DNA of 36,120 bases from Clostridiales bacterium (GTDB lineage: Bacteria > Bacillota > Clostridia > Oscillospirales > Acutalibacteraceae), in NCBI GenBank assembly GCA_019415925.1, contig DXYG01000017.1, forward strand, positions 1-36,120, read 5' to 3'. Positions 1 through 7,211 of the stretch are shown here, one piece after another. A program made the position numbers and the translations under genes. How positions within the stretch are numbered: position 1 is the first letter of the stretch; each line of letters begins with the position of its first letter. Under the pieces are notes generated by a model, which worked only from the letters and a program-made list of their open reading frames with translations, was not told the origin of the DNA and ran no database searches.

Positions 1-394
1 TAGAATTTATACATAGGGACGTGTAGGAACCCGTCCCCTACGGAAAGGTTTGTTTTCTATATAACTACGGTTTAATCGGTAAAGTCGGATAACAACTGCG
101 GACACGGCACGCCGTGTCCCTACGACTTTAAACATAACGTTTGTATTCTATCCGTAGGGAACGGTACGGCAGTCGCCCAAAACCCCTCAGTCCCCTTATT
201 AAGGGGCAGAAACCCCTGTGTCGTTCCTAACTAACATTCATCTAACTTATATAGGAACAACACAGGGGTTGTTCCCTACACAATAATTAAACGTTACCTA
301 TATATCAACTTAAAATTCGGGCAACCGTTTTATCCAAACAATCCGATTTTTCCACTCGAATTGCCTGCGGCGGCTTTGCCGCAAATTATGGTTT
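1..394 (+). mobile_element. Composite inverted-repeat element, copy 1 (left end not in view)
   Basis: Non-coding repeat related to copies at 11334-11760 and 16680-17101. The right terminal repeat AAATTATGGTTT is at 383-394. Bases 154-394 match 16860-17100 base for base except for two substitutions that I could see. It is built from nested palindromes: a GGACACGGC/GCCGTGTCC hairpin at 100-119, a GTAGGGAAC...GTTCCCTAC dyad from 154 to about 279 whose left arm carries a 48-bp insert at 163-210, and a short hairpin next to the right terminal repeat. No reading frame for a transposase is present, so if mobile it would be non-autonomous. The left terminal repeat is either beyond the window or lost. 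Confidence 0.7.
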
Positions 395-446
395 GTTTTA
401 CTATTGGAAAGGTAAAAATTATTCCTTACATTGACTTATGTACTGC

Positions 447-489
447 AAAGAACCGATTGCTTTGCTTACCACAAGGCAATCGGTTCTTT
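447..489. terminator. Bidirectional terminator downstream of gltD
   Basis: A 14-bp perfect stem (447-460 with 476-489) around a 15-base loop. It is followed by a T-rich run on the plus strand and by TTCTTT on the minus strand. It lies 31 bases past the gltD stop and would end the gltB-gltD transcript. 395-446 shows nothing else. Confidence 0.75.
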
Positions 490-520
490 TTACATTATTA
501 AATAAGGATTTATTTAAGGC

Positions 521-2005
521 TTACAGATTTGTATATCCCATTAAACTTTCGTCTACTTCTCTTGCAACATCTCTGCCCTCACGTATTGCCCATACTACAA
601 GCGACTGACCTCTGCGCATATCGCCTGTGGCGAAAATGTTTTCAACATTTGTTCTGAAAGAGCCGTCGGGTGTTGCAACATTTGTTCTTGCGTTTGTTTC
701 AACGCCGAATGCCTTTGTAACGTAGCTTTCACTGCCGAGGAAGCCTGCCGCAATCAGCACAAGCTCAACGTCAACGCTATACTCCGAGCCTGCAACCTCT
801 TTCATCATCATTCTGCCTGTCTTTTTGTCCTTTTCGGGCGTAAGCTTAACTAGTACGGCGCTCTTGAGGTTACCGTTTTTGTCCTTGATAAATTCCTTGA
901 CGGTAGTCTGATAAACTCTGGGGTCGTGACCGAATACCTCGATAGCCTCTTCCTGACCGTAGTCTGTCTTGCAGACTCTCGGCCACTGCGGCCACGGGTT
1001 ATCCTCTGTTCTCTCGTCGGGGAGCTTTGGCATCATTTCAAGCTGTAAAACCGACTTTGCACCATGTCTTATGCTTGTGCCCACGCAGTCGTTGCCTGTG
1101 TCGCCGCCGCCGATTACCATTACGTTTTTGCCCTTAGCAGAAATATATGTTCCGTCTGTCAGACCGTTGTCAAGCAGTGACTTTGTTGTTGATTTGAGGA
1201 AGTCAACTGCAAAGTAAATGCCGTTTGCATCTCTGCCCGGAACTTTGATATCTCTCGGGTTTGAAGCACCGCAGGCGAGGATTACTCTGTCGTATTCCTT
1301 TAAGAGCTGAGATGCTTTTACGTCCTTGCCGACATTTACATTCGTTCTGAACTCAACGCCCTCCTCTTTCATAACGTCAACCTTGCGGTCGATAACGTGC
1401 TTTTCAAGCTTCATATTCGGAATACCGTACATCAGCAGTCCGCCGATTCGGTCACTGCGTTCAAAAACAGTTACCGAGTGACCTCTCCTGTTGAGCTGGT
1501 CAGCGGCGGCAAGTCCCGAAGGGCCTGAGCCGATAACGGCAATCTTCTTGCCTGTTCTTACCTTTGGCGGCTGAGGTGCGGCAAAACCCTCGATATAAGC
1601 GTTTTCAATAATGCCGTATTCGTTAGCCTTTACCGTAACAGCGTCGCCGTTTGCACCGCAGGTACAAGCCTTTTCGCAGAGTGCAGGGCAGACACGTGAG
1701 GTAAATTCGGGGAAGTTGTTTGTAAGCTTAAGGCGGTGATATGCCTGTTCCCAGGCATTTTTAAAGATGAGGTCATTCCACTCGGGAATGAGGTTGTTCA
1801 GCGGGCAACCTGAATATGCGTTGCCTATCATCATTCCCGACTGGCAGAACGGTACGCCGCATTCCATACAGCGTGCGCCCTGCTTTGACTGCTCCTCCTT
1901 TGAAAGGGGAGTGTGGAACTCGTCATAATTATTTATACGTTCTTTAACGGAGAATGCGGGAGCGTCCTCACGCTTATAATCCATAAATCCGGTTGGTTTT
2001 CCCAT
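521..2005 (-). CDS. gltD: Glutamate synthase (NADPH) small subunit
   Basis: Small subunit of glutamate synthase (GOGAT), which passes electrons from NAD(P)H to the large subunit for reductive transfer of the glutamine amide to 2-oxoglutarate. The 494-residue length is normal. The N-terminal cysteine-rich region has C46, C49, C54, C67 and C106, C110, C114, C116, the ligands expected for two [4Fe-4S] clusters. A Rossmann motif GSGPSG at 159-164 fits FAD binding and GGGDTG at 299-304 fits NADPH binding. The C-terminal 'FATGDMRRGQSLVVWAI' segment is typical of the family. The ATG at 2005 follows a strong AAGGAGGAG site, 14 bases after the gltB stop, so the two subunits form an operon in the order gltB-gltD. 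A terminator follows at 447-489. Confidence 0.97.
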   Translation of the reverse strand: MGKPTGFMDYKREDAPAFSVKERINNYDEFHTPLSKEEQSKQGARCMECGVPFCQSGMMIGNAYSGCPLNNLIPEWNDLIFKNAWEQAYHRLKLTNNFPEFTSRVCPALCEKACTCGANGDAVTVKANEYGIIENAYIEGFAAPQPPKVRTGKKIAVIGSGPSGLAAADQLNRRGHSVTVFERSDRIGGLLMYGIPNMKLEKHVIDRKVDVMKEEGVEFRTNVNVGKDVKASQLLKEYDRVILACGASNPRDIKVPGRDANGIYFAVDFLKSTTKSLLDNGLTDGTYISAKGKNVMVIGGGDTGNDCVGTSIRHGAKSVLQLEMMPKLPDERTEDNPWPQWPRVCKTDYGQEEAIEVFGHDPRVYQTTVKEFIKDKNGNLKSAVLVKLTPEKDKKTGRMMMKEVAGSEYSVDVELVLIAAGFLGSESYVTKAFGVETNARTNVATPDGSFRTNVENIFATGDMRRGQSLVVWAIREGRDVAREVDESLMGYTNL

Positions 2006-2019
2006 TGCTGTTCTCCTCC

Positions 2020-5000
2020 TTATTTGTTGTGGATAATCTGATAGAATGCTTCGATTCTTGCCTGCTCGTTGCTCATACCCTTTTCTTCGTTTACGGCGAT
2101 AGCAGACATCATTTTCTTGTAGTCGTGGGGGATAATTCTCTTGAACTTCGGCAGATATTCTTCAAAGTTTGCAAGAATTTCCTTGCCCTTTTTGGAGTCG
2201 GTAGCCTTGACGTGTTCCTCGATAAGCTCCTTAAGCTCGAGAATTTCGTACTTCTCGGTTACTTCGGAGAAGAGCACCATTTCCTTGTTGAGCTTGGTGT
2301 ACAAATCTCTGTCCTCGTCAAGAACATACGCAACACCGCCCGACATACCTGCGGCAAAGTTTTTGCCTGTTTTACCGATAACAACAACACGGCCGCCTGT
2401 CATATATTCACAGCCGTGGTCGCCGACGCCCTCAACAACAGCAGTAGCGCCCGAGTTTCTTACGCAGAAACGCTCGCCTGCAACGCCGTTGATGAATGCC
2501 TTGCCGCTTGTTGCGCCGTAGAGAGCAACGTTACCGATGATGATATTTTCGTCAGCTTCGAAGGTTGACTCCTTGGGAGGATAAACAACAAGCTTACCGC
2601 CCGAAAGTCCCTTGCCGAAGTAGTCGTTGCTGTCGCCGACAAGCTCAAGTGTAAGACCATTGGGGATAAATGCACCGAAGCTCTGACCACCCGAACCGTT
2701 GCAGATAACCTTGAAAGTATCGTCTGCAAGGGTGTTGTAGTATTTCTTGGTGATTTCCGAACCGAAGATTGTACCGAATGAACGGTCGGTGTTCTTTACG
2801 CTGATTTCAATTGTCTTTTTAGTGCCTTTTGCAAGAGCAGTCTTGAACTCCTTAAGAAGAACCTTCTCGTCGAGAGTTTCCTCAAGCTTGAAGTCGTACT
2901 TGCTCTTTTTAGCGTATTCGATTTTCTCGTTTGCAAAGTCGCAGTTGAGAATGTTGGAAAGGTCAACCTCAGCCGCCTTACCCTCAATGCCTTCCTTGGG
3001 CTTGATAAGGTCGATTCTGCCGACAAGCTCGTCAACCGTTCTTACGCCGAGCTTTGACATATATTCTCTCAGCTCGTTTGCAACAAAGAGCATAAAGTTT
3101 ACAACATATTCGGGTTTGCCCATAAATCTCTTGCGAAGCTCGGGATTCTGTGTTGCAACGCCGAACGGACAGGTGTCGAGGTTGCAGACTCTCATCATTG
3201 CACAGCCGAGCGTTACAAGCGGAGCGGTGGCAAAGCCAAATTCTTCAGCACCGAGCATAGCGGCGATTGCAACGTCACGTCCTGTCATAAGCTTACCGTC
3301 GGTTTCAATGACAACCTTGTTGCGCAAATCGTTCATAATGAGCGTCTGGTGAGCCTCTGCAAGACCGAGCTCCCACGGCAGACCTGCGTTGTAGATTGAG
3401 TTTCTCGGAGCGGCACCTGTACCGCCATCGTAGCCTGAAATGAGGATTACGCCTGCGCCTGCCTTTGCAACACCTGCGGCAACAGTACCTACGCCGCATT
3501 CGGAAACAAGCTTAACCGAGATTCTTGCGTCCTTGTTAGCGTTTTTAAGGTCGTAAATAAGCTGTGCAAGGTCCTCAATTGAATAAATATCGTGGTGAGG
3601 CGGAGGGGAGATAAGCGATACGCCGGGGGTGGAGTGACGTGTCTTTGCAATCCACGGATAAACCTTTTTGCCCGGAAGATGACCGCCCTCACCGGGCTTT
3701 GCGCCCTGCGCCATTTTAATCTGAATTTCGTCGGCTGAGGTGAGGTAGCGTGAGGTTACGCCGAAACGTCCCGATGCAACCTGCTTGATAGCCGAGCATC
3801 TGTTTTCGGCCTTGCCCTTGGTTTCAAGTCTTTCAAGGCTTTCACCGCCCTCGCCTGAGTTTGACTTGCCGTGAAGTCTGTTCATTGCAATTGCGAGAGC
3901 CTCGTGAGCCTCCTGCGAAATAGAGCCGTATGACATTGCGCCTGTCTTGAAACGTCTTACGATTGAATCAACGCTTTCAACCTCGTCAAGGGGAACAGGC
4001 TTGTCGGCGTACTTGAAGTCGAACAGACCTCTGATGCTCACGGGATCCATTTCGTCGGAAATCATATGCGAATACTTTTTGTAAAGCTCGTAGTCGTTTG
4101 TGCGTGTAGCCATTTGCAGAGTGTGAATTGTCTGCGGATTGTAGAGGTGCTCCTCCTTGCCGCTTCTGAACTTGTGACTGCCACGGGACTCAAGCTCTGT
4201 TGTTGTGCTTAAGCCGAGCGGGTCAAATGCGGCTGTGTGGAGCGTGTCCACGTTTTTCTCAATATCCTTGATTGTGATACCGCCGATTCTGCTTACTGTG
4301 TCGGTGAAGTACTCGTCAATAACGTCCTTGCTGATACCGATAGCCTCAAAAATCTGCGAGCCCTGATAGGACTGGATAGTTGAAATACCCATTTTTGATG
4401 CGATTTTTACAATTCCGTGTAAAACTGCGTTATTGTAATCGTCAACAGCGGCATAGTAGTCTTTGTCGAGCAGGTCGTCGTTAATCAGCTCGTGGATTGT
4501 TTCCTGAGCAAGATAGGGGTTGATTGCGCTTGCTCCGTAGCCGAGCAGTGTTGCAAAGTGGTGAACTTCTCTGGGCTCGCCGCTTTCGAGAACAACTGCA
4601 AGAGAAGTTCTTTTTTTGGTTGCAACAAGGTGCTGGTGAACTGCTGAAACTGCAAGCAGAGAGGGAATAGCAAGGTGGTTTTCGTCCACTCCTCTGTCGG
4701 AGAGGATAAGGATATTTGCACCGTCGTTGTATGCTTTGTCACATTCAATGAACAGTCTTTTTACTGCCTTTGAAAGTCTTGTGTTCTTATAGTAAAGTAT
4801 CGGAATAACTGCAACCTTAAAGCCCTTGATTTTCATATTTTTGAGCTTGAGAATATCGGTTGAAGTGAGAATCGGGTTGTGAATCTTCATAACCTTGCAG
4901 TTTTCGGGCTTTTCTTCGAGAATGTTGCCGTCCTCACCGATGTAAACTGTTGTTGAGGTAACGATTTCCTCACGGATTGCGTCAATAGGCGGGTTTGTAA

Positions 5001-6567
5001 CCTGAGCAAAAAGCTGTTTAAAGTAGTTGAACAGCGGCTGAGGTTCGTTTGAAAGAACTGCAAGAGGACTGTCCGTACCCATTGCGGCAATTGATTCACT
5101 GCCGTTTTTAGCCATAGGCAGAATAGAGGTCATAACCTCCTCGTAGGTGTAGCCAAATGCCTTTTGAAGTCTTTTCCTTGCCTCTTTTGAGTGCTCCTCA
5201 ACCTTTGCGTTCGGGATTTTCAAATCCTTGAGGTTTACAAGGTTGCTGTCGAGCCACTCGCCGTAGGGCTGTTTAGATGCGTAATATTCCTTAAGCTCGT
5301 CATCGTCGATAAGCCTGCCCTGAACGGTGTCAACAAGGAGCATCTTACCGGGACGGAGTCTGTCCTTTTTAACAATCTTTGACGGCTCAATCGGAAGTGT
5401 GCCGACCTCTGAAGAAAGAATGAGGTTGCCGTCATTTGTGATGTAGTAACGTGAGGGGCGCAGACCGTTTCTGTCGAGAACAGCGCCCATAATGTCACCG
5501 TCTGAGAAGAGGATTGACGCAGGACCGTCCCAGGGCTCCATCATAGTTGCGTAGTACTGATAGAAATCTCTCTTTTTCTGTGACATTGTGCCGTTGTTAT
5601 CCCACGGCTCGGGAATTGTAATCATAACTGCAAGCGGAAGCTCCATACCGCTCATTACAAGGAATTCAAGCGTGTTGTCGAGCATTGCCGAGTCAGAGCC
5701 TTCTGTGTTTACAACGGGGATAACCTTGTCAAGGTCGCCCTTTAAATGCTCTGAACGCATTGTTTCTTCACGTGCAAGCATCTTGTCTGCGTTGCCTCTG
5801 ATTGTGTTGATTTCACCGTTGTGAACCATCATTCTGTTAGGATGAGCTCTCTGCCAGCTCGGATTTGTGTTGGTTGAGAAACGTGAGTGTACCATTGCGA
5901 TTGCTGACTCGTAATCATCATCCTGCAAGTCGAGGAAGAATCTTCTTAAGTCGCCTACAAGAAACATACCTTTATATACAATAGTTCTGCTTGAAAGCGA
6001 AACAACGTATGTGTCCTCGTTACTCTGCTCAAAAACACGTCTTGCAACGTAGAGCTTGCGGTCAAAGTCAAGACCTTTCTTCACGCCGACAGGACGCTTG
6101 ATAAAGCACTGCATAATTGCAGGCATACAGTCAAGCGCACGCTTGCCGATAACGGTTGTGTCGGAGGGAACGTTTCTCCAGCCGAGAACCTCAAGACCTT
6201 CTTTCTGAGCAATAATCTCAAACATCTTTTTAGCCTGATTTCTTGCAAGCTCGTTCTGCGGAAAGAAGAACATACCAACGGCATAATCTCTTTCGGAAAG
6301 GAGATTGATGCCTATTTCTTTTGCTGCTTTTTTGAAAAACTTGTGGGAAATCTGAAGCAGAATACCTACGCCGTCGCCCGTTTTGCCTTCTGCATCCTTA
6401 CCTGCACGGTGTTCAAGCGTTTCAACAATTGTAAGAGCGTTTGCAACGGTGTCGTGTGACTTTACGCCCTTAATGTTTACAACTGCACCTATACCGCAGT
6501 TGTCGTGCTCGAACCTCGGAGAATAAAGACCGCTGTTCTGCGTTTGTCTGTTCTCTGTCTGTCCCAT
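2020..6567 (-). CDS. gltB: Glutamate synthase large subunit
   Basis: Large subunit of GOGAT, forming glutamate from glutamine and 2-oxoglutarate. Read from the ATG at 6567 it has 1515 residues. After a propeptide of about 23 residues comes the N-terminal nucleophile in 'HDNCGIG' (C24), the glutaminase active site, normally exposed by processing. The central and FMN-binding synthase domains follow, with 'CAMMRVCNLDTC' giving the three cysteines of a [3Fe-4S] cluster. The C-terminal GXGXG beta-helix domain is visible in repeats such as 'GATSGKAFINGVAGERF'. A TTG one codon upstream (6570) is an alternative start, since the AGGAAAGG site is 7 bases from the TTG and 10 from the ATG. A long leader carries a sigma-A promoter and a hexaloop hairpin. 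It is divergent from glutamine synthetase, its metabolic partner. Confidence 0.97.
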   Translation of the reverse strand: MGQTENRQTQNSGLYSPRFEHDNCGIGAVVNIKGVKSHDTVANALTIVETLEHRAGKDAEGKTGDGVGILLQISHKFFKKAAKEIGINLLSERDYAVGMFFFPQNELARNQAKKMFEIIAQKEGLEVLGWRNVPSDTTVIGKRALDCMPAIMQCFIKRPVGVKKGLDFDRKLYVARRVFEQSNEDTYVVSLSSRTIVYKGMFLVGDLRRFFLDLQDDDYESAIAMVHSRFSTNTNPSWQRAHPNRMMVHNGEINTIRGNADKMLAREETMRSEHLKGDLDKVIPVVNTEGSDSAMLDNTLEFLVMSGMELPLAVMITIPEPWDNNGTMSQKKRDFYQYYATMMEPWDGPASILFSDGDIMGAVLDRNGLRPSRYYITNDGNLILSSEVGTLPIEPSKIVKKDRLRPGKMLLVDTVQGRLIDDDELKEYYASKQPYGEWLDSNLVNLKDLKIPNAKVEEHSKEARKRLQKAFGYTYEEVMTSILPMAKNGSESIAAMGTDSPLAVLSNEPQPLFNYFKQLFAQVTNPPIDAIREEIVTSTTVYIGEDGNILEEKPENCKVMKIHNPILTSTDILKLKNMKIKGFKVAVIPILYYKNTRLSKAVKRLFIECDKAYNDGANILILSDRGVDENHLAIPSLLAVSAVHQHLVATKKRTSLAVVLESGEPREVHHFATLLGYGASAINPYLAQETIHELINDDLLDKDYYAAVDDYNNAVLHGIVKIASKMGISTIQSYQGSQIFEAIGISKDVIDEYFTDTVSRIGGITIKDIEKNVDTLHTAAFDPLGLSTTTELESRGSHKFRSGKEEHLYNPQTIHTLQMATRTNDYELYKKYSHMISDEMDPVSIRGLFDFKYADKPVPLDEVESVDSIVRRFKTGAMSYGSISQEAHEALAIAMNRLHGKSNSGEGGESLERLETKGKAENRCSAIKQVASGRFGVTSRYLTSADEIQIKMAQGAKPGEGGHLPGKKVYPWIAKTRHSTPGVSLISPPPHHDIYSIEDLAQLIYDLKNANKDARISVKLVSECGVGTVAAGVAKAGAGVILISGYDGGTGAAPRNSIYNAGLPWELGLAEAHQTLIMNDLRNKVVIETDGKLMTGRDVAIAAMLGAEEFGFATAPLVTLGCAMMRVCNLDTCPFGVATQNPELRKRFMGKPEYVVNFMLFVANELREYMSKLGVRTVDELVGRIDLIKPKEGIEGKAAEVDLSNILNCDFANEKIEYAKKSKYDFKLEETLDEKVLLKEFKTALAKGTKKTIEISVKNTDRSFGTIFGSEITKKYYNTLADDTFKVICNGSGGQSFGAFIPNGLTLELVGDSNDYFGKGLSGGKLVVYPPKESTFEADENIIIGNVALYGATSGKAFINGVAGERFCVRNSGATAVVEGVGDHGCEYMTGGRVVVIGKTGKNFAAGMSGGVAYVLDEDRDLYTKLNKEMVLFSEVTEKYEILELKELIEEHVKATDSKKGKEILANFEEYLPKFKRIIPHDYKKMMSAIAVNEEKGMSNEQARIEAFYQIIHNK

Positions 6568-6632
6568 CAAAAATCATCCTTTCCTGATACTGATACTAAA
6601 TCCTGTATAGCTTTTAGTTGGATTTCAGTACT

Positions 6633-6652
6633 GATTTTCGCCTTTGAAAACC
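6633..6652 (-). promoter_or_regulatory. AANGGY hexaloop hairpin in the gltB leader
   Basis: On the gltB RNA the sequence GGTTTTC-AAAGGC-GAAAATC forms a 7-bp stem (one G-U pair) with the six-base loop AAAGGC. The loop has A at position 1 and G at position 4, as in ANTAR-protein target hairpins. The loop pattern matches the hairpins before glutamine synthetase (AAGGGC) and amt (AATGGT). No intrinsic terminator overlaps it here. Its 3' arm CGAAAATC can instead pair with GATTTTTG directly before the gltB start codon, which would suggest control of translation. The structure is seen; the regulatory role is inferred. Confidence 0.5.
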
Positions 6653-6851
6653 CTATCACACTCTTTTATATAATAAGTTTATATATAAGATCGAATTCAC
6701 ATATCAGCTTTATTTATTAACAGCGACGTCTGCCGCTATAATATATGAAGCAATCTGTTCATAAAACGAATGGAAATTCAATATATATAATATATGAATT
6801 AAACGTCGGCACAAAGCTTTGTATTTCTGAACTTTGCAATTTTAGTTTTAA

Positions 6852-6875
6852 AATCCTGCATTTTTGCGCAGGATT
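6852..6875 (-). terminator. Possible weak attenuator in the gltB leader
   Basis: An 8-bp perfect stem (AATCCTGC with GCAGGATT) with an 8-base loop, followed by four T in the gltB direction. It lies about 20 bases downstream of the predicted transcription start. The short T run makes it a weak terminator at best. Confidence 0.3.
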
Positions 6876-6900
6876 AAAAATACATACGACGTGTGACTGT

Positions 6901-6930
6901 ATTATATAACCTGAAACGTCGGTTTGTCAA
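6901..6930 (-). promoter_or_regulatory. Sigma-A promoter for gltBD
   Basis: On the minus strand, TTGACA (6930-6925) and TATAAT (6906-6901) are separated by 18 bases. This gives a leader of about 330 bases before gltB. The 9-mer AAACGTCGG (plus-strand reading) lies between the two boxes at 6914-6922 and recurs at 6801-6809. The rest of 6653-6850 is A/T-rich, with no gene. Confidence 0.8.
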
Positions 6931-7029
6931 GGGTGAAATACAGGAAATTGCAACTTTTTTGAAGTAATCATTCATAAAAATGTATGTTTTGTTGATTTTG
7001 TGCAACGGCACGAGGGTAAAAACGGAATA

Positions 7030-7072
7030 AATGCAAGAATTTTAATAAAACTTGCATTTTTTAATTTTTTTT
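7030..7072 (+). terminator. Orphan intrinsic terminator upstream of the glutamine synthetase promoter
   Basis: An 8-bp stem AATGCAAG/CTTGCATT (7030-7037 with 7051-7058) is followed on the plus strand only by a long T-rich tail to 7072. No gene precedes it on this strand, so it either insulates the next promoter or ends a small unannotated transcript. A candidate promoter, TTGAAG (6959-6964) to TATGTT (6983-6988) with 18-base spacing, is only moderate. Confidence 0.6.
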
Positions 7073-7083
7073 AGAAAAATCTA

Positions 7084-7112
7084 TTGACAAATCTCGAAAA
7101 GTAGAATATACT
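7084..7112 (+). promoter_or_regulatory. Sigma-A promoter for glutamine synthetase III
   Basis: Consensus TTGACA (7084-7089), a 17-base spacer, and TATACT (7107-7112). The predicted start near 7118-7120 is only a few bases before the leader hairpin, so unless read-through occurs from upstream there is no room for a second hairpin in front of it. Confidence 0.85.
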
Positions 7113-7125
7113 AACAGCAATGACA

Positions 7126-7141
7126 ACAGCAAGGGCGCTGT
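7126..7141 (+). promoter_or_regulatory. Antiterminator hairpin (AAGGGC hexaloop) in the glutamine synthetase leader
   Basis: ACAGC-AAGGGC-GCTGT gives a perfect 5-bp stem and a six-base loop with A1 and G4. The loop and 3' arm are also the start of the 5' arm of the terminator at 7131-7175, so only one structure can form at a time. This is the layout established for ANTAR-controlled antitermination. An adjoining direct repeat (AACAGCAATGAC then AACAGCAAGGGC, 7113-7136) could be a decayed first hairpin. Confidence 0.6.
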
Positions 7142-7175
7142 AGGCAATATGCTTACAGTGTCCTTTTTGTTTTTT
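7131..7175 (+). terminator. Leader attenuator of glutamine synthetase III
   Basis: A 15-bp stem with three G-U pairs (7131-7145 with 7151-7165) encloses the loop AATAT and is followed by T5-G-T6. It lies between the promoter and the coding region, 36 bases before the start codon, so it should stop transcription unless the overlapping hexaloop hairpin forms. Confidence 0.8.
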
Positions 7176-7211
7176 AGTCAAATTTTTAAAACTGGATAGG
7201 AGAGAATTAAA

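Noticed and set aside
969..1217. Plus-strand frames within gltD and gltB
   Set aside because: Typical antisense shadows of strongly coding sequence, without ribosome sites or recognisable products.
6505..6720. 71-codon plus-strand frame overlapping the gltB start
   Set aside because: Antisense to conserved gltB codons and to its leader, with no ribosome site or family resemblance.
7113..7130. A complete first ANTAR hairpin in the glutamine synthetase leader
   Set aside because: AACAGC-AATGAC has a loop-like hexamer but no complementary 3' arm, so I do not count it as a hairpin.
7113..7211. Glutamine riboswitch (glnA or DP motif) before glutamine synthetase
   Set aside because: The leader is too short and simple for the three-way junction of those riboswitches; a hexaloop hairpin plus terminator explains it better.
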